DNA from: CAMAVH01 sp046297835
GTDB lineage: Bacteria; Pseudomonadota; Alphaproteobacteria; SMXQ01
NCBI GenBank assembly: GCA_046297835.1
Contig: JBKBHI010000002.1
Coordinates: 248,001 to 312,000 of the forward strand
Direction: 5' to 3'
DNA length: 64,000 bases
Positions 47,527 through 56,501 of this stretch are shown here, piece by piece. Within the stretch, counting starts at the first letter, position 1. Each line of letters starts with the position of its first letter. Below the pieces are notes generated by a model, which worked only from the letters and a program-made list of their open reading frames with translations, made no database searches and was not told the origin of the DNA. The translations under genes were made by a program, and so were the position numbers.

Positions 47527-48528
47527 TCACGCTTCTGTGCCTTTCGCTGCGAGGAAATGCGCGACATGCCAGCGCCAAGCGTCGGCGATCTGCACTTCGA
47601 GCGCGGCGCGCTGCGGCGCCCAGCCGAGCGTCGCCTTGGCCTGGGTGGCGTCGGCGACCAGCGACGGCGGATCGCCGGGCCGGCGCGGCGCGGCGCGCAC
47701 GACGAAGTCGCGGCCCGTCACGCGCTTCGCGGCGGCGATCACCTCGCGCACCGAAAAACCATTGCCGTTGCCGAGATTGAAGAAGCGTGTCTCGCCGCCG
47801 CCGATCAGGCGCTTGAGCGCCAGCACGTGCGCGTCGGCCAAATCGGCGACATGGATGTAGTCGCGCAGGCAGGTGCCGTCCGGCGTCGCGTAATCCTCGC
47901 CGAACATGGCGATGTCCGGCCGGCGGCCGGCGGCGGCGTCGAGCACCAGCGGGATAAGGTGGCTCTCAGGCGAATGGTCCTCGCCGATCTCCGAGTCCGC
48001 GTCCGCTCCGGCGGCGTTGAAGTAGCGCAGCGCCGTGGCGCGCAGGCCGTAAGCGGCGGTGAAATCCGTCAGGATGCGTTCGACCGCGAGCTTGCTCTGG
48101 CCGTAGGGGTTGATCGGCGCATGCGGCTGGTCCTCGACAATCGGCACGCGGTCGGGGATGCCGAAGATGGCGGCGGTCGAGGAGAAGACGAAGTTTTTGA
48201 CCCCGGCGGCGATCAGCGCTTCGAGCAACGTCAGCGACCCAGCGACATTGACGCGCCAATAACGCGCCGGCTCGCTCATCGATTCGCCGACCTGCGACAA
48301 GGCCGCGAAATGTAGCGCGGCAACCGGCTTGTGCTTGGCGATCACGGCGTCGAGCCGCGCGCGATCGAGCACGTCGCCTTCTTCGAGCGGCCCCCATTTC
48401 ACCGCCCAGCGATGGCCGGTCGTCAAATTGTCGTAAACCACCGGCGTATAGCCGGCATAGGCCAACGCCTTGCAGCAATGGCTGCCGACATAGCCGGCGC
48501 CGCCGGTGACGAGGACAGGGACGCTCAC
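47527..48528 (-). CDS. galE: UDP-glucose 4-epimerase
   Basis: A 333-residue NAD-dependent epimerase that interconverts UDP-glucose and UDP-galactose (or the N-acetyl forms). It shows VLVTGGAGYVGSHCCKAL, AALHFAALSQVGES, catalytic Ser in FSSTAAIFG, YGQSK and DGTCLRDYIHVADLADAH. The GTG at 48528 has AGGAGA four bases upstream and opens the fold directly; the ATG at 48561 adds eleven unrelated residues. It heads the minus-strand polysaccharide operon that runs to 35828, suggesting the polymer contains galactose or a related sugar. Confidence 0.9.
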   Translation of the reverse strand: MSVPVLVTGGAGYVGSHCCKALAYAGYTPVVYDNLTTGHRWAVKWGPLEEGDVLDRARLDAVIAKHKPVAALHFAALSQVGESMSEPARYWRVNVAGSLTLLEALIAAGVKNFVFSSTAAIFGIPDRVPIVEDQPHAPINPYGQSKLAVERILTDFTAAYGLRATALRYFNAAGADADSEIGEDHSPESHLIPLVLDAAAGRRPDIAMFGEDYATPDGTCLRDYIHVADLADAHVLALKRLIGGGETRFFNLGNGNGFSVREVIAAAKRVTGRDFVVRAAPRRPGDPPSLVADATQAKATLGWAPQRAALEVQIADAWRWHVAHFLAAKGTEA

Positions 48529-48641
48529 CGCTTCTCCTGCTCTGAGCGCGCGCCGCTCCAACTTGTCATCTCTTTGTCTTGCCTAGGTTTTATCGCCCAG
48601 AGCGAGCCTAGCACTGAACCTGAAGCGGCAAAAGCCGCGGC

Positions 48642-49418
48642 TCAGGTCTGCAGGAAGCCCCGCTCCTCGCCGTCGAGCACGAGGCAGGTCAGGCAGCCGC
48701 TGGCGTAGGCTCCCGTATCGATGCCGATGCGGTTCGGCCGCACCACCGGCTCCGGCGTGATGGTGTGGCCATGGACGACCACCGCGCCATGGTCGGCGGT
48801 CGAATTGAGAAACTCGTCGCGAATCCACAAAAGCTCGGCAGGCCCCTGCGCCTCCGCCGGCGTCCCGGGCCGGATGCCCGCATGGACGAACCAGTAATCT
48901 CCGGCGCGGTGCTGCAAGGTCAGCGAGCGGTAAAAATCGAGGTGTCGCTGAGGCAAGGCGTTGGCGAAGGCGGTCTGGACCTGGGCGAGCCGGGCGGCGT
49001 CGATCGCCGGCGACGCGCCCTGAACGCGATAGCTGTAGAGCGTGGCATCGCCGCCGAAATAGAACCAGTTGGAGCCGACGCCGGGGTCGTCGAGGAATTG
49101 CAACAGCACCTCCTCATGGTTGCCCATGAGATGCACCGACTCGAAACCGGCGAGCGGCTCGTCGAGCAGGAGATCGACGACCTGACGCGATTCAAGGCCG
49201 CGATCGATATAGTCGCCGAGGTAGATCACCCGCTGGCGCGGCTTGTTCGCCCGGCCGGCGTCCTCGCGGATCATCTCGTGCATCTGGCGCAGGAGATCGG
49301 CCCGGCCGTGAATGTCGCCGATGGCGTAGAGCCGCACTCCGTCCGGCGCGCGGGCGCGCCCAGCGCCTGGACGGACGCCGGCTGCCGCCGGTTTGCGCGA
49401 AAAGAGACCCTTGAACAT
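48642..49418 (-). CDS. PPP-type metallophosphoesterase (serine/threonine protein phosphatase-like)
   Basis: A 258-residue enzyme with all three metal-binding signatures of the PPP phosphatase family: GDIHG, GDYIDRG and GNHEE, plus VHAGIRPG and VVHGHTI toward the C-terminus. Bacterial members dephosphorylate proteins or small phospho-compounds. The frame extends to 49496, but the ATG at 49418 (MFKGLFSRKPAAAG) is the more natural start. It is divergent from the initiating sugar-phosphate transferase gene and upstream of galE. A role in controlling the tyrosine kinase or polymer synthesis is possible but not shown by the sequence. Confidence 0.8.
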   Translation of the reverse strand: MFKGLFSRKPAAAGVRPGAGRARAPDGVRLYAIGDIHGRADLLRQMHEMIREDAGRANKPRQRVIYLGDYIDRGLESRQVVDLLLDEPLAGFESVHLMGNHEEVLLQFLDDPGVGSNWFYFGGDATLYSYRVQGASPAIDAARLAQVQTAFANALPQRHLDFYRSLTLQHRAGDYWFVHAGIRPGTPAEAQGPAELLWIRDEFLNSTADHGAVVVHGHTITPEPVVRPNRIGIDTGAYASGCLTCLVLDGEERGFLQT

Positions 49419-49655
49419 GGCGTTACGAATGGCGCGCGGCGCGGCGTTTGGCAAGAGCCGAACGCGCTGGCCGAATGGCCATCCATCGGCCGCCAAGGAT
49501 CAGAAAAGGCTGGATTTCCGCCTTTCCCACCTTATGGTCGGCGCGGGGGAAAAACCGCGCGCGCCGCCGGGGGGCCACGCCCGCCGCCGGTTGCCGCCCC
49601 CGCCGGGACCGCAGCCCGGCCGCGCGTTCCGTTGCAACGGCAAGACGCCACCGCC

Positions 49656-51068
49656 ATGCCTCTGTTCCGCCCCCCCACCCGCAAAGAGGCCGCCAGCCTG
49701 ATCGTCGGCTTGGTCGGCTTGGCCGATGTTGTCGCCGTCGCCGTTGCTGGCGTCGTCGCCTATGCCCTGCGCGAAGATCTCGCGCTTCCTTCCTATTACG
49801 CCATCGCCATCGCCGCCGGCGCTTTGCTGGCCTTTAACGCGAACCAATTGGCGGGGCTATACAACTTCGACGATCTTCGGCAATTCAGCGCGCAAGTCGC
49901 CAAATTGTCGGCCAGCTGGGGCACGGTGGTTTTGCTGCTCGTCGCCGCCAGCTACGTGACCAAAACGTCCGGGGATTATTCGCGCATCTGGGCCGTCACC
50001 TGGCTGTTCATGGGCTATGCCGGCATGGTGCTGGCGCGCGTGTTCGCCGTGCGCCAGATCGACGATTGGCACGAGGAAGGCCGCCTCGCGCGGCGCGTCG
50101 CCATCGTCGGCGCCGGCGAGAAGGGCGAGCGCTTGGTGCGCCACCTCAAGGCGATGGCGGCCGCCGACGTCGAACTGGTCGGCATCTACGACGACCGCGC
50201 GACCCGCGTGCAACCCGACATCGACGGCGTGCCGCTGCGCGGCAAGCTCGACGACCTCGTCGCCTTGACCCGCCACGAGCAGATCGACGAGATCATCATC
50301 GCCCTGCCCGGCCAGGCTGGCGACCGGCTCAATCACGTGCTCGAGCAACTCAGGACCGTAACCGTCGACGTCAAGCTTTGCCCCGACACGGTCGGCGTCC
50401 ACCTGCCGATGCTCGGCATCGATTACCTCGGCGGCCTCGCGCTGCTGAACATCCACCGCCACGCCCTCAGCGGCTGGAACCGAATCTTCAAGGGCATCGA
50501 GGATCGCGTTTTGGCGGCCGCCGGCCTTGTCGTCCTCTCGCCGCTGCTGCTGCTCGTGGCGTTAGCGATCAAGCTCGACAGCAAGGGTCCGGTGTTCTTC
50601 AAGCAGCGCCGGCTCGGCTTCAACAACGACGAATTTCAAGTGCTGAAATTCCGCAGCATGAGCGTGATCGAGGATGATCCCGCCATGATCGCCCAGGCGA
50701 CCCCCCGGGATCCCCGCGTCACGCGCGTCGGCGCGTTCATCCGCCGCACCAGCATCGACGAACTGCCGCAGCTCATCAATGTCCTGCGCGGCGAGATGTC
50801 GTTGGTCGGGCCGCGGCCGCACGCCATCGCGCACAACACGCAATATGCCGAAATCGTCGACCAGTATCTCGGCCGTCATCGCGTCAAACCTGGCATCACC
50901 GGCTGGGCGCAAGTCAACGGATTGCGCGGCGAAACCGACACGCTGGAAAAAATGCGCCAGCGCGTGCAATACGATCTCTACTACATCGACAATTGGTCCC
51001 TCTGGTTCGACCTGCGCATCCTGCTGCTCACACCTTTCGTCGGCTTTGTGAACAAGAATGCCTACTGA
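49656..51068 (+). CDS. Undecaprenyl-phosphate glucose phosphotransferase (WcaJ/GumD-like)
   Basis: A 470-residue initiating enzyme of exopolysaccharide synthesis. The N-terminal half has four to five hydrophobic segments and a CoA-binding-like Rossmann domain (VAIVGAGEKGERLVRHL). The C-terminal polyprenyl-phosphate sugar transferase domain has FFKQRRLGFNNDEFQVLKFRSM, RRTSIDELPQLINVLRGEMSLVGPRPH and YLGRHRVKPGITGWAQVNGLRG. It links a hexose-1-phosphate, usually glucose, to undecaprenyl phosphate. I used the ATG at 49656; the reading frame is open far upstream, but that part is antisense to the phosphatase gene. The downstream membrane protein follows after 42 bases. Confidence 0.9.
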   Translation: MPLFRPPTRKEAASLIVGLVGLADVVAVAVAGVVAYALREDLALPSYYAIAIAAGALLAFNANQLAGLYNFDDLRQFSAQVAKLSASWGTVVLLLVAASYVTKTSGDYSRIWAVTWLFMGYAGMVLARVFAVRQIDDWHEEGRLARRVAIVGAGEKGERLVRHLKAMAAADVELVGIYDDRATRVQPDIDGVPLRGKLDDLVALTRHEQIDEIIIALPGQAGDRLNHVLEQLRTVTVDVKLCPDTVGVHLPMLGIDYLGGLALLNIHRHALSGWNRIFKGIEDRVLAAAGLVVLSPLLLLVALAIKLDSKGPVFFKQRRLGFNNDEFQVLKFRSMSVIEDDPAMIAQATPRDPRVTRVGAFIRRTSIDELPQLINVLRGEMSLVGPRPHAIAHNTQYAEIVDQYLGRHRVKPGITGWAQVNGLRGETDTLEKMRQRVQYDLYYIDNWSLWFDLRILLLTPFVGFVNKNAY

Positions 51069-51110
51069 CGCCGCCAGGAATCGCCGCGCCATTCGCCGCG
51101 GGACGCGCGC

Positions 51111-52502
51111 ATGATCGCCCGCGCCGTCTTCTTCCTGCTGGCGGCGCTGCTGGCGCTGGCGCCCCTGCCTCTCGGCAGCAATAGGCCCTGGGCCTGGAGC
51201 GCGTTGAGCGCGACGGCGGCCGTCATGCTCGCGCTCTGGACCGTCGCCGCGATCGCCAATCCGGCGCTGCACGCGATACCCTGGCGGCGTTATCGCCTGA
51301 TAGCGATTCCCGCCGCCGCGTTCTTCTTGTGGACGGCGTTTCAAGCGGCGTCCTTCAGCCCGGCGGCCTGGCATCACCCGTTCTGGACGGTCGCGGCCGG
51401 CGCTTTGGACGAGCCGCTGCGAAGCGCGATCAGCCTCGCGCCCGACGACAGCCTGACCGGTGTCATGCGCCTCCTCGGCTATGGCATGATCTTCTGGCTC
51501 GCCATGCAGCTCGGTCGCCGGCTGGATCGGGCGCGAACGTTATGGTGGGTGCTAAGCCTGGCCATCACCGGCTACGCGCTTTACGGCTTGGCTGAATATT
51601 TTAGCGGCGCGGAAATGATCCTCTGGATGCCCAAATGGGCCTACCAAGGATCGTTGACGTCCACTTTCGTCAACCGCAACCATTTCGCGGCCTATGCCGG
51701 CGCCGGCCTGATCGTGACGCTCGCGCTCATCGCCGACGAAACGAAAGAGACCGCGCGCCAAGGGCTGCACAGCCGCGCCGGCGTGATCTATTTCCTCGAC
51801 CACATGCGGCCGCCGCTGTTCGTGCTGATGATCGCTTTCGTCGTCCTGACCACAGCGCTGCTGCTGTCGCATTCGCGCGCTGGCCTGGTCTGCGCGGCGG
51901 CCGGCGTCGTCACGATGCTGGCCGCTTTCGCCCTCAGCCAGGGGCTGCGCTCTAAATCCCTGTTCGCGTTCGGGGCGATCATTTTCGCGGTCGGCTTCGC
52001 GGTGCTGGCGATCAGCGGCTCCGGCGTCGCCGCGCGCATGAGCGAGCTGATCGAGAATGCCGGTCCGCGCCGCCAGATCTACATTCTGGCGCTGCAGGCT
52101 TTGGCCGAGCGTCCCTGGCTCGGCACCGGGCTCGGCACCTTCGACAATCTCTTCCGCCTCATGCGGGGCGAAGATTTCGGCGCCAGCGAGCCGACCTACG
52201 ACGTCGTCCACAACAGTTATCTCGAACTGGCGGTCGAAGCCGGCCTGCCCGCGGCGCTCATGCTCTACGCCGCGCTCGGCTTGATGGTGCTGACGTTCCT
52301 GCACGGGGCGCGCGAGCGCCGACGCGCCGTGATTTTCCCGTGCAGCGGCCTCGGCGTCGTCGCGCTGTTCGGAATTCACTCGCTGGTCGACTTCAGCCTG
52401 CAGATTCCAGGCATCGCTGCGACTTTCGCCGCGATCTGCGGCGTCGCTTACGCGCAGTCGTGGCGCCACGAAGAGCGTATCGGGCCTCAGAGCCGCGAGT
52501 AA
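51111..52502 (+). CDS. O-antigen ligase/polymerase family membrane protein
   Basis: A 463-residue protein with about eleven to twelve hydrophobic segments and the O-antigen ligase (Wzy_C/WaaL-type) signature: STFVNRNHFAAYAG, LLLSHSRAGLVCAAAGV, PWLGTGLGTFDNLFRLMRG followed by DVVHNSYLELAVEAGLPAALML. These motifs (the R-N-H-F, S-R-G and H-N-x-x-L-x...E-x-G elements) mark transferases of lipid-linked glycans. Together with the Wzy-like gene at 42.8 kb this gives two candidates for chain elongation or ligation. It is co-directional with the phosphotransferase. Its 3' end overlaps the convergent gene by 16 bases. Confidence 0.85.
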   Translation: MIARAVFFLLAALLALAPLPLGSNRPWAWSALSATAAVMLALWTVAAIANPALHAIPWRRYRLIAIPAAAFFLWTAFQAASFSPAAWHHPFWTVAAGALDEPLRSAISLAPDDSLTGVMRLLGYGMIFWLAMQLGRRLDRARTLWWVLSLAITGYALYGLAEYFSGAEMILWMPKWAYQGSLTSTFVNRNHFAAYAGAGLIVTLALIADETKETARQGLHSRAGVIYFLDHMRPPLFVLMIAFVVLTTALLLSHSRAGLVCAAAGVVTMLAAFALSQGLRSKSLFAFGAIIFAVGFAVLAISGSGVAARMSELIENAGPRRQIYILALQALAERPWLGTGLGTFDNLFRLMRGEDFGASEPTYDVVHNSYLELAVEAGLPAALMLYAALGLMVLTFLHGARERRRAVIFPCSGLGVVALFGIHSLVDFSLQIPGIAATFAAICGVAYAQSWRHEERIGPQSRE

Positions 52503-53239
52503 GCGAGACTGAAGCGTCGCAGCAAGTCGGGATCGGTTTCGAGCGCCTGGATGACATGTTCCTGCGCGCGGCGCGCCCGCGCCTGACGGGCAAGCGAGGC
52601 GGGGTAGAGCCGCGCCGCATGGCGGATTTGCGGCGCGAACGCGTCGCGGTCCGCCGGGGCGAGATCGCTCCAAACGGCGAACGCGAGGCCGAGGCGGGCC
52701 GTGATTAGGCCCGGCTCCCACGGCGCGCTCGCGAGCGCTAGCCGCAAATGGCGCGCGATGATGGCGGGATCGGCGTTGAGGGCGATCTCGCCTTGCAGCA
52801 GACGCGTCCAGACATAGGGGCTGGCTGGTGAGCCGGCGAGCGCGAGCCGGTGCTCGCGCACGCTACGCTCAAGATCGCCACGCGCCGCGCCGGGATCGAC
52901 GGCCCGCGCGGCGGCGGCCAGGATCACCGCGCCGCGTGCGGCCCGGATCTCAGGCGAATCGTGCCAGGCGACGGCCCGCTCATAAGCCGCTGCCGCGCGC
53001 CGCTGCGCTTCGGCGCTTGGCGGCGACGGCTGGCCCAATGCGCCCAAGGTGTCGGTGTGGGGCGCGACGGCAAGCCCGTTGCCGAGGCGCGGAACGGCCA
53101 GCCATAGCCCGCAAACGGCGACGCCCAGCAAGACGAAAGACACGAGGCGGCTTGGTCCGGCGGACATGCCCGCGTGAGATCCCGAGTGCAGGCCCCCCGT
53201 CAGACCGGAGACGGGTTGACGTTCGGCCTGCGGCATCAT
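52487..53239 (-). CDS. Membrane-anchored helical-repeat protein of unknown function
   Basis: A 250-residue protein with one hydrophobic N-terminal segment (LVSFVLLGVAVCGLWLAV, residues about 32-49) and an Ala/Arg-rich, all-helical remainder (QRRAAAAYERAVAW, RAARGAVILAAAARAVDPGAARGDLERSVREHRLALA) that resembles TPR-type repeats. I cannot name a family. An internal ATG at 53167 just before the hydrophobic segment is an equally good start. It lies ten bases after the Wzc-type kinase gene on the same strand and is probably co-translated, so a role near polysaccharide polymerisation or export in the periplasm is plausible. Confidence 0.6.
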   Translation of the reverse strand: MMPQAERQPVSGLTGGLHSGSHAGMSAGPSRLVSFVLLGVAVCGLWLAVPRLGNGLAVAPHTDTLGALGQPSPPSAEAQRRAAAAYERAVAWHDSPEIRAARGAVILAAAARAVDPGAARGDLERSVREHRLALAGSPASPYVWTRLLQGEIALNADPAIIARHLRLALASAPWEPGLITARLGLAFAVWSDLAPADRDAFAPQIRHAARLYPASLARQARARRAQEHVIQALETDPDLLRRFSLAYSRL

Positions 53240-53248
53240 CAGCGCAAC

Positions 53249-55573
53249 CTACTGGTTGTAGTAATGATGATAATGGTAATAGCCCGAGTCCGAATAATCG
53301 TATTGCGCGTGCTTGCGGACATCGACCTGGGTCAGGATCAGGCCGGCGATGTCGGCGCCCGCTTCGACGATCTGCTTGAGGCCGACGAGAGCGCTTTGAC
53401 GCTTAGTCTTCTCCCAGCGCACCACGAACACGGTCTTGTCGACGTTGCGCACCAGCACCAGCGAGTCGGAGATGACCAGCAACGGCGGGGTGTCGAAAAT
53501 CACCAGATCGTAGCTTTCGCTCAACCGGTTGATCAGTTCCTTCATGCGCGGCGAGCCGAGCATGTCCGGCGGATTGGGCACGTTGGTGCCGGTCGTGATG
53601 AACCGCAGGCCGTAGCGCGGCTCCAGTTCGATCACGTCCGACAATTGCGCCGCCCCGGCGAGATAGTCGCCAAGGCCCTTGCGGTTGGGATAGCCCAAAT
53701 TGGCGTGGACGCTGGGATGGCGGAAATCGCAATCGACGATGATGCAGCGTTGGCCCGATTTGGCGGCGAGCGCGGCGATGGCGAGCGCGGTCGAGGTCTT
53801 GCCCTCGCCCGGCACCGCCGACGTCACCACGATGGTGCGCGGCGGACGCTCGACGTTTGACAGCAGCAGCGATGTGCGCAGGGTGCGGACCGCTTCGCCG
53901 AAGGCCGAATTGGGCTGCTCCGCCGCCACCTGATAGGCTTTCTTGTTTTTCTGCGCGCCCCGCAGCATCGGCACTAGGCCAAGCGTCGGCAGGCCGGTCA
54001 GCCCTTCGAGTTGATTAAGGCTGCGGAAGCCGTTGTCGAGGAACTCCAGCAGAATCGCCAAGCCGATGCCCATCAAGGCCGACAGCACGAAGGCAGCGCC
54101 GACGATGAATCTGGTTTTGGGATAGAACGGCGCGCTCGCCTCGACGGCATGCGAAATCACCCGCGCGTCAGCTTCCTGGATGCCCTGCTCCTGGACGTCC
54201 GCCTGGTTGAAGCGGCTGAGGATGGTCTCGTAGAGCTGCTTGTTGGCCCGCACCTCGCTGTCGAGGGCGCGCAGCGTCACTTCCGCGCCGTGCTGCTCGT
54301 CGAGCTTCGCTTGCAGGCTGGCGATCTCGCGATTGAGGTTGGCTTCGCGCACGCCCGCGATCTCGCGCTCGTTGCGCAAGCTCGAGACGATCTTGTCGAC
54401 CTCGCCGCGAATGTTGTTGCGCAGGTCGCTCAGCTCGTTCTGCGCCAGCACCATCTTGGGGTGCTCCTCGCGCAGCTGGGTCTTGAGCTCGGCGATCTTG
54501 CGGACGACCTGAGCCTCTTGCTCGCGCAAGCGCTGGATCAGCGGCGAGTCGAGGACTGCGGCGGAGGTGTCGATGTTGCCGCCTGAGCGCAGCAGGCGCT
54601 CGACCTGCTCGTACCGCGCATCGGCCTCGGCACGCTTGGTGCGCGCGGCGATCAGCTGCGAATCGAGCTCGGCGCGCTGGCGCGCGTAGACCGACGCGCC
54701 GCCGATCTCGACGATGCCGGAAATGCGGCGGAAATCCTCCAGCCGCTTTTCCGATTCGATCACGCGGGTGCGCAGCTCGTTGGCGCGCTGATTGAGCCAA
54801 TCGCTGGCGCGCGTGGTGGCGCGGCCGCGGCTTTCGACCTGATCGAGAATGTAGATGTCCGCCGTCGCGTTCGCCGCCTTCGCGGCCATCGCCGCGTTGG
54901 TCGAAGTGTAGCGCACGGTCAACACGCGCGAACGCTGCGATGGCAGCACGCTCAAACCGTACAGATAGATGTCGGTCGCGGTTTCGATGGCCTGTTGGCG
55001 CGCAGCCTCCGGACTGAGCGCGGCGGCGGCGCGGCGCGCCGCAGCTTCCCGCGCGAGGCGCGCCTGCTCTTCGCTGTAGGCGCCGCCCGAGACCGCATCG
55101 CGCAGATCGCTGACGCGCGCCTTGATCCAGGCGCCGAGGCCGCCGCTGATCGTGTCGAGCAGGCTCGGCGACGACACCACGAGGTCGGGATTGTAGAGCG
55201 GATTGTCGACCAGCCCGAGACGGATGACGGCTTGGCGCGCCAATTCGCGCGACGCGACCACCGCCGCTTCGGTTTCGTTGGTGTAGTAGTCTGGGCTGAG
55301 GCCGCGCACCACCGAATCGTCGAGCGCGCGCGTGCGGCTCGGCTCGACGATTAGCGTCGCCTCGGCGGAGTAGAGCGGCGTGAGTTGCTTCACGTAGATC
55401 GTCGCCAGGCTGACGACGAGCACGATGAGGCCGAGGATGAGCCACAGGCGGCGACGCAGAATCCCGAGCAGCGTCGAGATGCTCAGCGTCTCCTGCCCTT
55501 GGCTTGGAAACATCGAGAGATCGGCGCGAGTCGGCTCGCCGCTCGATTGACGCAATTGCGACAAAGTGCTCAT
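53249..55573 (-). CDS. Wzc/ExoP-type polysaccharide co-polymerase and tyrosine autokinase
   Basis: A 774-residue inner-membrane protein. The Wzz domain has a first membrane helix near residues 40-60 (LWLILGLIVLVVSLATIYV), a long periplasmic coiled region with the GNV-type central part, and a second helix near 495-515 (FIVGAAFVLSALMGIGLAI). The C-terminal bacterial tyrosine kinase has Walker A VPGEGKTSTA, Walker A' IIVDCDFRHPS and Walker B VIFDTPP. It ends with a Tyr/His-rich tail, YDYSDSGYYHYHHYYNQ, the expected autophosphorylation cluster. It controls chain length and export together with the OPX lipoprotein. A long AT-rich gap separates it from that gene. Confidence 0.95.
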   Translation of the reverse strand: MSTLSQLRQSSGEPTRADLSMFPSQGQETLSISTLLGILRRRLWLILGLIVLVVSLATIYVKQLTPLYSAEATLIVEPSRTRALDDSVVRGLSPDYYTNETEAAVVASRELARQAVIRLGLVDNPLYNPDLVVSSPSLLDTISGGLGAWIKARVSDLRDAVSGGAYSEEQARLAREAAARRAAAALSPEAARQQAIETATDIYLYGLSVLPSQRSRVLTVRYTSTNAAMAAKAANATADIYILDQVESRGRATTRASDWLNQRANELRTRVIESEKRLEDFRRISGIVEIGGASVYARQRAELDSQLIAARTKRAEADARYEQVERLLRSGGNIDTSAAVLDSPLIQRLREQEAQVVRKIAELKTQLREEHPKMVLAQNELSDLRNNIRGEVDKIVSSLRNEREIAGVREANLNREIASLQAKLDEQHGAEVTLRALDSEVRANKQLYETILSRFNQADVQEQGIQEADARVISHAVEASAPFYPKTRFIVGAAFVLSALMGIGLAILLEFLDNGFRSLNQLEGLTGLPTLGLVPMLRGAQKNKKAYQVAAEQPNSAFGEAVRTLRTSLLLSNVERPPRTIVVTSAVPGEGKTSTALAIAALAAKSGQRCIIVDCDFRHPSVHANLGYPNRKGLGDYLAGAAQLSDVIELEPRYGLRFITTGTNVPNPPDMLGSPRMKELINRLSESYDLVIFDTPPLLVISDSLVLVRNVDKTVFVVRWEKTKRQSALVGLKQIVEAGADIAGLILTQVDVRKHAQYDYSDSGYYHYHHYYNQ

Positions 55574-55931
55574 TCAGGCCGGTTCCGGATCCAACGAAGC
55601 AAGCGACGAGACTGAAGCGGGGACGGCGCGATGCGGCGACGTCAGGGGGCACGGCAGAAGCAATCTTTCATAAGAGTGGGCGAAAGATCGCTCTTAATAT
55701 CAAAAACTCAAGCCTAGTGCCTGAATTTACGTAAAAAAAATAACTTTAGCGCACGCAAAAGATGGGCGTATCGAGCATCATTGGTATTCCGTTTTATATC
55801 CAAAGATATAGAGCTCACGAATAGGATTTGCAATCTTTCTCTGTGAATTAACTGGGATTTGGAAATGCCGGCTAGATATAGGGCCGTACGTTGTCAGAGA
55901 CGCATCCGGTAGGGCAGCAGCCTAACCGACG
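55574..55931. other. AT-rich intergenic region before the tyrosine autokinase gene
   Basis: No gene is seen. Bases 55680-55870 are far more AT-rich than the flanking genes and include a run of eight A at 55733-55740. This stretch probably carries the promoter and regulator sites for the kinase gene, since the upstream OPX gene ends at 55932 on the same strand. Confidence 0.5.
55805..55833 (-). promoter_or_regulatory. Candidate promoter for the Wzc-type kinase gene
   Basis: Minus strand TTGCAA (55833-55828), 17 bases, TATATC (55810-55805). Both hexamers are imperfect. The leader to 55573 would be about 225 bases, long enough for further control. Confidence 0.4.
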
Positions 55932-56501
55932 TCAGAACAATCGGCGGCCGACTTCCACCGTATCGCCCGGCAGGACCAGCGTTTCCGCCGCCCCTTGGAT
56001 GCGTTCCTCGCCGAGCGGGGTCTGGCGCACGATCGAGACCGATGAAGTGCGGGCGCGCCGAGTGTAGCCGCCGCCGATGGCCACCGCCTGGCGCACGGTG
56101 ACGCCGGCGATATAGGGGTAGCTGCCAGGCCGTCCGACCTCGCCGAGAATGAAGAACGGCCGGTAATTCAGCACTTCGACGCTGACCTTAGGGTCGACGA
56201 GATACTGCCGGTTCAGCAATTCGGCGATCTGGGTCTGCAATTGAGTGACGGTGAGGTTCTGCGCCGGCACTTGGCCGAGCAGCGGCATGGCGATGTCGCC
56301 GCCCGAATCGAGCACCGCCTCGCCCGACACGTCGGGATTGTTGAAGACGTTGATCTTCACCTTGTCGCCAGGCCCGAGATGGTAATCGGGGCTGCCAACC
56401 GGATTGGACACCTGGACGACCACTGGCGTTTCGGCGCATGCGGCGAGCAAGACGACGACGAGAACGGACAGGATGGAACGGACGAAACGCGACGCGATCA
56501 T
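55932..56501 (-). CDS. Short polysaccharide export (OPX) lipoprotein, GumB/Wza-like
   Basis: A 189-residue lipoprotein: signal with lipobox LLAAC, then the polysaccharide-export domain (YHLGPGDKVKINVFNNPDVSGE, LLGQVPAQNLTVTQLQTQIAELLNRQYLVDPKVSVEV) and one SLBB-type repeat (FFILGEVGRPGSYPYIAGVTVRQAVAIGGGYTRRAR). It is about half the length of Wza and ends without the C-terminal amphipathic helix that forms Wza's outer-membrane pore. Short OPX proteins of this class are known to need a separate beta-barrel partner, and the gene directly upstream encodes one, overlapping by four bases. Confidence 0.9.
   Translation of the reverse strand: MIASRFVRSILSVLVVVLLAACAETPVVVQVSNPVGSPDYHLGPGDKVKINVFNNPDVSGEAVLDSGGDIAMPLLGQVPAQNLTVTQLQTQIAELLNRQYLVDPKVSVEVLNYRPFFILGEVGRPGSYPYIAGVTVRQAVAIGGGYTRRARTSSVSIVRQTPLGEERIQGAAETLVLPGDTVEVGRRLF

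Noticed and set aside
48765..49655. Upstream in-frame extension of the sugar-phosphate transferase gene
   Set aside because: It is antisense to the phosphatase gene and the protein family begins at the ATG at 49656 with its first membrane helix soon after.
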